Source: Gemmatimonadota bacterium
GTDB lineage: Bacteria > JAAXHH01
Assembly: GCA_026713285.1 (NCBI GenBank)
Contig: JAPOOT010000249.1
Location: 1 to 38,246, forward strand
DNA length: 38,246 bases
Direction: 5' to 3'
Every line of letters begins with the position of its first letter. Position 1 is the first letter of the stretch. A model generated the notes under the pieces. It ran no database searches, was not told the origin of the DNA, and worked only from the letters and a program-made list of their open reading frames with translations. Made by a program: the position numbers and the translations under genes. Of this stretch, positions 32,463 through 38,246 are shown in pieces.

Positions 32463-35237
32463 TCAGAAACGCACCGCCACGCCGGCGGAAAGCAACCGGC
32501 CGATTTCAGGCGCACCGATGAAGGAACGGTATTTGTTGTTGAAAAGGTTGCTGGCTTCCACGCTGAAAGTAAGGGGCGCGAACTCGTACGCGGCGTTTAC
32601 ATCGAATAGCGTATAGGAGTCGATAGGCCCTCCGTACACGCCGTCCATCATGGGGAAGGGGCCTCTGTAACTGAGCTTTCCACCCAGGGTCAGGGGCCAT
32701 TTGGACGGCCGGAACGTAACGCCTCCGCTGAACTTGTGCTTCGGCGCGTTGAGGGGAACGTCGCCGAGGCTTTCCACGTTCTCGAACAGGTTCTGGTTGA
32801 TGAAGGAGTAGCCGCCCGTGATGTTCCAGGACCGGTTGGGGAAATAGGAAAACCCCATGTCGGCGCCGTAGACCGTGACGTCGCCGAAATTCCGGTAAGT
32901 CAACGCCACCGCCGTGGGATCGGAAACCTCCTCCGGCGTGATGGTTCCGAAGGGGATCATCGCGGCGCCGTCCGCGATCTGTTCGATGTATCCGTTGATT
33001 TCATCCCCGTGGTCGCCGTTCCCGTTGCCGCCGAGACCCGGTTGGTCGAGCAGAACGATCAGACTGGCAAGCAGCGCGTTCTCGGGGGCGGCCAGATAGT
33101 CGTCGATACCCTGTCTCAGTGCGGTTCGGACAGACTCGGCGTCGAGAAACACGGAAGGCGTGAAAATCCACAGAGGCAGGGTATAGTCGGTCATCTGCGT
33201 GCGGTAGAAATCGGCTGCCAGGACCAGTTTGTTCTTGATCACACCCTTGTATCCGACCTCGAAGGTCTGCGTTATGGTCGGGCGTATCTTGTCTAAGTCC
33301 TGGACGGATGATGCGTCCAGGGGAACGAATTCTTCCGTTTCAGGACTGAGCAGCCCCAGGCTGTTCCTCAGTCCCGAGAGCTGCACAGGGATCACGTTGG
33401 TGAACTGCGCGGCCAGCTCCGGCGTTACGATGCCCCCGCTGTCCCGACCCAGTTGCCTGACCATCTCAGCGACGAACAGTTCCCTTGCCGCACCCCACAG
33501 CATGTTGTTCGCGACCGGATCATCAAGACGCAGGAAGGTATCCCTCGACAGCCCGGAAACCGTGGCGAAAGGCGACCGGTACATGGGGAGGCCGGCTTCG
33601 TCCCGGCGGAATGTGAAGGCGTTGGCCGCGCCGTAGGACCGGATGTCGATGGTGTTGTCGGGTCCCAGGCCCAGGTCGCCGAAAAGCGCGCCGAAACCAA
33701 AGGCATCGTTGACGGCCTTCAAGTCCAGCGAGAACGTCGTCACCGTCGGCGTGTTGAACGCCCGGTTATAGGTGAACCTGAAGGTGCTTTCCGGATTGGG
33801 CTTGAGTACCAGCGCCGCCCTGGGCGAGAATACAACGTTATCGAGCCTGTTGTGCTCATCCAGGCGGCCGGCCAGCATCAGGCTCACCTCGTCGGTAAAC
33901 CTGGTCTCGCTCTGCAGGTAGACCCCGTATTCGTTGGTCTGGTCATCGTCCTCGTTGTCGCCGTGAATGGTCCCCTCGGTCCGGGGACGGGTGAGCAGCA
34001 GGTCCGCCCCGTAGACGAACTGCTGTCGCTGGCCGATGTCCCTGGTGTGCTGCAACTGCATGACCGTCAGCGACGACTTGTCCACGATGCTTTCATCGGT
34101 GCGAAGAAGCCTGGTTTCTCCCGCATCGCTCTTGTTGTAGAAGAACTGGCCGAACCAGCCCTTGTACTGCATGCGGCCCTGGAGATGTGTATACAGCCAG
34201 TCTTTGCCCTGTGCCGAGCCCTGTCCCGTCATCTGGATACTGCTGCTTTTGGAGTACCCGGCCGATGTGATGAACGTCAGTTCTTCCGTAGGCCGCAAGT
34301 CGAGCCTGATCTCTCCGTACTGGCCTTCGATACCAAAATCCCGCGGCACGATTTCTTCCGGATCGTGGAATTCCCAGTCCCGGGCCTTCAGGTACTTGCC
34401 GGAGATCTTGAGTCCGATCTTGTCGTTGACGCTGCTGGCATGGCGGAAGGAGGCCTTGCGCAGGCTGCGTTCTCCCCCGGAAAGGGATACGAAGTTGCCC
34501 TCCGACCCGAATGGGGAGCGCGAAATGATGTGCATCACGCCGTTGGAGCTGTTGGGACCGTAAAGCGCAGAACCCGGGCCCCGGACGATCTCGATGCGTT
34601 CGATGTCCTCGCTGGTGATGGGAATGACTTGGAAGGAGTTGATACGTAACGACGGGATCCGCGCGATCCGGTTGTCCACCATGGTAAGCAGGAGACCCGA
34701 TATCGCCTTGTTGAATCCCCGGATCACGGTGCTGGCCTGTACGACGCCCGTCTTCGCGTAATCGACGCCGCTGAGGTCCTTGATGTGTTCGTTGACGGCC
34801 AGCGCCTGGGAATCCCTGATGTCCCGCATTTCGATCACTTCGACGGACGCCGGAGCGTCCAGGGCCTTTTCACGCTTGCGGGAGGCCGAGACCACGACCT
34901 CCTGGCCCACGAGCACCGAGGCGGCCAGCACGAAATCCCTTGCCGTGCGCGCACCGCCGCGAACCATGACCCCGGACGTGGTAAACGACTCGTAACCCAG
35001 GAAAGTAACGGAGACCTCGTACACCCCGGCGGGAAGTCCGTCTACACGGTACATTCCCCTGTCATCGCTCGTCGAGCCCCGCAACCCATCGATCGCGGGA
35101 CTTTTGACCACGACGGTGGCTCCGAAGAGAAACTCTCCGCTGTCCGATACGATCCTGCCGGCCAGACTGCCCGTCTCCTGCGCCGCCGCCGGGACCGCCG
35201 TCATGATCAGGGCCATCAAAAGGCCTGACAGTCGCAT
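32463..35237 (-). CDS. TonB-dependent outer-membrane receptor with carboxypeptidase-regulatory-like domain
   Basis: 924 residues. The signal peptide ends near AVPAAAQ, followed by a CarboxypepD_reg-like domain (GSLAGRIVSDSGEFLFGATV to FLGYESFTTSG). The segment VGQEVVVSASRKRE may serve as TonB box. The plug carries STVIRGFNKAISG, DIERIEIVRGPGSALYGPNS and NGVMHIISRS. The rest is a 22-strand-type barrel ending in Phe. It should import a large or scarce solute using proton-motive force via ExbB/ExbD/TonB. The ligand is unknown: no SusD, siderophore or cobalamin genes accompany it. ATG at 35237 with GGAAGGA upstream is preferred over ATG 35258. It has its own promoter and a hairpin leader. Confidence 0.93.
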   Translation of the reverse strand: MRLSGLLMALIMTAVPAAAQETGSLAGRIVSDSGEFLFGATVVVKSPAIDGLRGSTSDDRGMYRVDGLPAGVYEVSVTFLGYESFTTSGVMVRGGARTARDFVLAASVLVGQEVVVSASRKREKALDAPASVEVIEMRDIRDSQALAVNEHIKDLSGVDYAKTGVVQASTVIRGFNKAISGLLLTMVDNRIARIPSLRINSFQVIPITSEDIERIEIVRGPGSALYGPNSSNGVMHIISRSPFGSEGNFVSLSGGERSLRKASFRHASSVNDKIGLKISGKYLKARDWEFHDPEEIVPRDFGIEGQYGEIRLDLRPTEELTFITSAGYSKSSSIQMTGQGSAQGKDWLYTHLQGRMQYKGWFGQFFYNKSDAGETRLLRTDESIVDKSSLTVMQLQHTRDIGQRQQFVYGADLLLTRPRTEGTIHGDNEDDDQTNEYGVYLQSETRFTDEVSLMLAGRLDEHNRLDNVVFSPRAALVLKPNPESTFRFTYNRAFNTPTVTTFSLDLKAVNDAFGFGALFGDLGLGPDNTIDIRSYGAANAFTFRRDEAGLPMYRSPFATVSGLSRDTFLRLDDPVANNMLWGAARELFVAEMVRQLGRDSGGIVTPELAAQFTNVIPVQLSGLRNSLGLLSPETEEFVPLDASSVQDLDKIRPTITQTFEVGYKGVIKNKLVLAADFYRTQMTDYTLPLWIFTPSVFLDAESVRTALRQGIDDYLAAPENALLASLIVLLDQPGLGGNGNGDHGDEINGYIEQIADGAAMIPFGTITPEEVSDPTAVALTYRNFGDVTVYGADMGFSYFPNRSWNITGGYSFINQNLFENVESLGDVPLNAPKHKFSGGVTFRPSKWPLTLGGKLSYRGPFPMMDGVYGGPIDSYTLFDVNAAYEFAPLTFSVEASNLFNNKYRSFIGAPEIGRLLSAGVAVRF

Positions 35238-35271
35238 CTGAGCGATTCCTTCCTGCATGGATGAGCCGTGA

Positions 35272-35323
35272 GAAATAAAGGGGCCGGCGCCGACGCGGTA
35301 TCGGTCTTTATTTCGCGTCGGCG
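35272..35323 (-). promoter_or_regulatory. Leader hairpin with loop-tail complementarity (terminator or attenuator-like)
   Basis: In the minus-strand transcript a perfect ten-base-pair stem, CGCCGACGCG (35323-35314) with its complement (35297-35288), encloses a 16-base loop. The tail CCCCTTTATTTC follows. The loop's first eight bases (AAATAAAG, 35313-35306) are complementary to CTTTATTT (35280-35273) in the tail. The element lies between a promoter (35357-35384) and the receptor start. It could terminate read-through from the upstream receptor gene, or attenuate this one. Confidence 0.6.
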
Positions 35324-35356
35324 CGGCTAAGCTATTCACACTACCTAATTACTTAT

Positions 35357-35384
35357 AGAATATGAACATATGCGGATTTGTCAA
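35357..35384 (-). promoter_or_regulatory. Sigma-70-type promoter between the two receptor genes
   Basis: On the minus strand TTGACA (35384-35379) and TATTCT (35362-35357) are separated by 16 bases, in a locally AT-rich stretch just after the upstream receptor's stop. Initiation near 35350 gives a leader of about 113 bases that contains the hairpin. Confidence 0.65.
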
Positions 35385-35406
35385 GCGAATTACCGCCTGC
35401 CTTGGA

Positions 35407-38241
35407 TCAGAATCGCACCGCAAGACCCGCCATGACCATGCGCCCGATCATCGGCGCTCCGACAAACGCCTGGTACTCGCTGTTGAACAGATTCCCGGCC
35501 TCTACGCTAAGGGTGAGATTCGAGAACACGTAGGAGACATTCAAGTCCACAACGGAATGAGACTCCACGTCCCCCGCATACACGCCATCGGCCATCTCGA
35601 ATGGCCCGCGGTAACGAATGCGGGCGCCGAGGGTGAGCGGCGTGCCCGACGGCTTGAACCCGATCGCCATGGACAACTTGTCACGCGGCGCGTTCAACGG
35701 TATGTCATCGAGGCCATCCACGTTCTCAAACAGGTTCGTGTTGATATGGGAATAGCTGCCCGACAGGTTCCACGCGTCGCTGGGATGATAGGAGAACCCG
35801 ATGTCCGCGCCGTAGTACGAAACTTCCCCGAAGTTGCGGTAAGTCAGCATCACGGCATTGGGGTCCGTAGCCTCTGCCGGGGTCACCGTGCCGAACGGTA
35901 TCGAAGCCGCCGTACTCGTGAATATCCCTGCCAGTTCGTCCACCGGCGATCCGTTTCCGTTGCCGCCCAGGCCCAGTGCGGGATCGTCGATCGCCGCGGC
36001 GATCTGGGCCAACTGCGCGTTCTCCGGAAGGGCCAGTTGCTGCGCGATCCCCGCTCCCAGGGCCGTGCTCAGCGGTCCGGGATCGAGGAAGACATTGGGC
36101 GTCACGATATGAATCGAGCTGATGAAATCGTGGATCTTGTTCCGGTAGAAATCCGCGGTCAGCACCAGCTTGTTGCCGATGACGCCTTTGTATCCCACTT
36201 CAAACGTCTCGGTAATGGACGGTCTCATCGGGTCGATGTCCCTGACCGCAGACGGATCGACCGGATTGAAGGTACCCGTGCCCGTGTCCAGTATGCCCAG
36301 CGAATTCGTGAGCCCCGGCAGGGCGGACGGGATGACGCCCGGGAAAGCGGCGGCCAGTTGCGCCGCCTGCTGGGATGCCAGTTGCCCCGCGTTCTGAGCC
36401 GGAATCCCAAGCGAAATCAAATACTGCGTGATGAGGGGGACCGCCAGTCCCTGGAGCTGCGGCGTAAGCTGCGCCAGTACCGCCCCGCGGGCTACGCCCC
36501 AGAGGAGATTGGTGCTGGCCGGATCGTTCATGGGGAGATAGGTGTCCACGGGCAGCCCTGCCACGGGAGCGAAAGGCGAACGGTACATGGGCAGGCCGTT
36601 GTCTCCACGTCGGAACGAGAACTGCGAGTTGACGCCCTGCGTGCGCAGATCGATGGTGCGGTCCGGTCCCAGGCCCAGGGCGCCGAAATTCCTGCCCAGA
36701 CCGTATGGATCGGAACTCGCAATCAGATCGAGAAAGTAATGCACCGAACTGGGTGTGCCGAACGCCCGGTTGTACGTCAGCCTGAGCGTACTCTCCGTCG
36801 AAGGCTTGATTACCAGGGCCGCGCGGGGTGAGAACACCGGGTCTTCGATCTTGCTGTGCTCGTCCAGCCGGCCGGCCAGCATCAGGCTGACCTGGTCGTT
36901 CAGGACCGTTTCGCTTTGAATGTAGAGGCCATACTCATCCAGATTGTCGCGGTCTTCGAATTGACCGTGGGTCGTGTTGCCAGTGTTGGGCCGGGTCAGC
37001 AACACGTCCGCGCCATAGGTGAACTGCTGCCGGTCGCCCAGTCCGAAATTATGCTGAAGCTGCATCACGGTCAATCTCGAGGTATCCACGATCGGCTGGT
37101 TGGTCCGGAGCAGCTTGGTCTCGCCCGCGTCGTTCATGTTGAGAAAGATCTGGGCGAACCAGCCCTTGTACTGCGTCCGCGCCTGGAAGAACCGGGTGGA
37201 CCAGTCGACGGCCTGCGCCGCGCCCTGCCCGGTCATCTGAATGGCTTTGATCCGGGAATACCCCGCCGAGCCGATGATGGACAGGTCGTCCGTGGGACGA
37301 AGGTCGACTCGTATCTCCCCGAGCAGACGTTCGTTGTCGGCATCCCGGGGACTGACCTCCGCGGGGTCGTTGTATTCCCATTCCCGGGCCTTCGAATACT
37401 CGCCCGAAACCTTGAACCCTATCTTTTCGTCGACACTGCTGGCGTGCCGGAAGGTCGCCTTGCGCAGACTGCGCTCCCCGCCGTACACGGCCAACGAGTT
37501 GCCTTCCGAACCGATGGGCGAGCGGGTCACGATGTGCATGACCCCGTTGGCGCTGTTGGGACCGTAAAGGGCGGAACCCGGTCCGCGGACGACCTCGATG
37601 CGCTGGATGTCCTCGCTCGTGATGGGAATGGCACTGCCCATGTTGAGCCGGAGCGAGGCGATCCGCGCGATCCGGTTGTCCACCATCTGCAGGAGGGACC
37701 CGGTAAACGTGCGGTTGAATCCCCGGATCACAGTGGAGCTCTGGGAAACGCCGACCTTGGCCTGGTCCACGCCGCCCAGGTCCTTGATATAGTCGGTTAC
37801 CGACAGCGACGGCCGGTTCATGATCTCGTCCAGCTCGACCACGGATACGGAAGCCGGCGCGTCGAGCAGCTTCTCCTGTTTACGCGACGCGGAAACCACG
37901 ACCTGCTGCCCGATCAGCGTCGTAGCCGCAAGGCCGATGTCAAGCCGCGTGGTTTCACCGCCCCGGACCGCCACGGCGGCCATGGTGACCGATTCATAGC
38001 CTAGAAAGGAGGCCGTCACGTCATATACGCCAGACGGCAGGCCGTCGACACGAAAGGCCCCCTCGCCGTCGCTCGTCGTTCCGCGCAATTCATCGATCGC
38101 GTCACCCCCGATCACGATATTGGCGCCGATCAACGCCATTCCGTCTTCGGCCGCGATCCTGCCGGCCAGGCTGCCGGTCTCCTGGGCCGCCGCCGGCCAA
38201 ACGCTGAACAGCAAGAGCAGCATCACGCTCGTAGTGCGCAT
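35407..38241 (-). CDS. TonB-dependent outer-membrane receptor, paralogue of the neighbouring receptor
   Basis: 944 residues, start ATG at 38241, five bases from the window edge, so its ribosome site and promoter are not visible. The signal peptide ends SVWPAAAQ. A CarboxypepD_reg-like domain follows, then IGQQVVVSASRKQE, a plug with STVIRGFNRTFTG and RIEVVRGPGSALYGPNS, and a barrel ending in Phe. It matches the next gene along nearly its whole length, including the shared loop segments GLPMYRSPFA and LGGNGNG. It carries an extra Gln/Ala-rich insertion near residues 610-650 (for example AGQLASQQAAQLAAAF). Tandem duplication followed by divergence is the simplest explanation. Ligand unknown. 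Confidence 0.92.
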   Translation of the reverse strand: MRTTSVMLLLLFSVWPAAAQETGSLAGRIAAEDGMALIGANIVIGGDAIDELRGTTSDGEGAFRVDGLPSGVYDVTASFLGYESVTMAAVAVRGGETTRLDIGLAATTLIGQQVVVSASRKQEKLLDAPASVSVVELDEIMNRPSLSVTDYIKDLGGVDQAKVGVSQSSTVIRGFNRTFTGSLLQMVDNRIARIASLRLNMGSAIPITSEDIQRIEVVRGPGSALYGPNSANGVMHIVTRSPIGSEGNSLAVYGGERSLRKATFRHASSVDEKIGFKVSGEYSKAREWEYNDPAEVSPRDADNERLLGEIRVDLRPTDDLSIIGSAGYSRIKAIQMTGQGAAQAVDWSTRFFQARTQYKGWFAQIFLNMNDAGETKLLRTNQPIVDTSRLTVMQLQHNFGLGDRQQFTYGADVLLTRPNTGNTTHGQFEDRDNLDEYGLYIQSETVLNDQVSLMLAGRLDEHSKIEDPVFSPRAALVIKPSTESTLRLTYNRAFGTPSSVHYFLDLIASSDPYGLGRNFGALGLGPDRTIDLRTQGVNSQFSFRRGDNGLPMYRSPFAPVAGLPVDTYLPMNDPASTNLLWGVARGAVLAQLTPQLQGLAVPLITQYLISLGIPAQNAGQLASQQAAQLAAAFPGVIPSALPGLTNSLGILDTGTGTFNPVDPSAVRDIDPMRPSITETFEVGYKGVIGNKLVLTADFYRNKIHDFISSIHIVTPNVFLDPGPLSTALGAGIAQQLALPENAQLAQIAAAIDDPALGLGGNGNGSPVDELAGIFTSTAASIPFGTVTPAEATDPNAVMLTYRNFGEVSYYGADIGFSYHPSDAWNLSGSYSHINTNLFENVDGLDDIPLNAPRDKLSMAIGFKPSGTPLTLGARIRYRGPFEMADGVYAGDVESHSVVDLNVSYVFSNLTLSVEAGNLFNSEYQAFVGAPMIGRMVMAGLAVRF

Positions 38242-38246
38242 AATGA

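Noticed and set aside
35238-35406. Cobalamin riboswitch in front of the TonB-dependent receptor
   Set aside because: The leader is only about 113 bases and lacks the conserved B12-box core. The hairpin is better described as a terminator or small switch.

Overview
The window is a GC-rich stretch of a Gram-negative (diderm) bacterial chromosome. Diderm identity follows from a complete Tol-Pal set, two TonB-dependent receptors, an Omp85-type barrel protein and several lipoproteins. Lineage is not decidable from sequence alone. The mix of Gfo/Idh/MocA oxidoreductase, M19/M20 peptidases, PD40 propellers and carboxypeptidase-regulatory-domain receptors would suit an FCB-type phylum such as Latescibacterota or Gemmatimonadota (inference, low confidence). 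There is no phage, insertion sequence, CRISPR array or rRNA. Gene density is high, with long antisense shadow frames caused by GC-rich codons.

Layout. 1-2317 (minus): a CopD-like membrane protein, heme O synthase CtaB, CtaM/DUF420 and the start of an ECF-transporter S component, tightly spaced. 2471-8798 (plus): after a consensus promoter preceded by a tandem 23-bp repeat come a ROK sugar kinase, an M20 peptidase, a quinone-oxidoreductase-like MDR enzyme, then a pentose-phosphate block tal-gnd-rpe. 8838-11883: a MATE exporter (minus), a Leu/Ile/Val-type binding lipoprotein (plus) and tRNA-Glu(TTC) (minus). 11942-15041 (minus): 2-hydroxyacid dehydrogenase, HAD hydrolase and Gfo/Idh/MocA oxidoreductase. 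The last two are joined by a 17-bp tandem repeat that forms a chain of overlapping mini-ORFs. 15375-21542 (plus): M19 dipeptidase, a decaying 25-bp repeat, then larB, larC, a fused two-domain ECF ATPase and an amidohydrolase, the last four overlapping or nearly so. 21603-26535 (minus): tolQ-tolR-tonB/tolA-tolB-cpoB-pal. 26647-28644 (minus): a zinc-ligand-less MDR protein and a ferredoxin-NADP reductase-like enzyme. 28727-38241 (minus): a 1145-residue metallopeptidase/propeller/outer-membrane-barrel fusion and two tandem paralogous TonB-dependent receptors.

How it fits together. The right third is envelope biology: Tol-Pal and its energisers, a large outer-membrane peptidase-barrel protein and two receptors. 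The middle holds sugar/acid oxidation and half of a nickel-pincer-cofactor pathway (LarB, LarC) coupled to ECF ATPases but without LarA, LarE or EcfT in view. The most unusual items are the mini-ORF chain between the HAD and Gfo/Idh genes, the degenerate N-terminal half of LarC, the asymmetric fused ECF ATPase, and a possible pseudoknot/terminator hairpin in the leader of one receptor gene.
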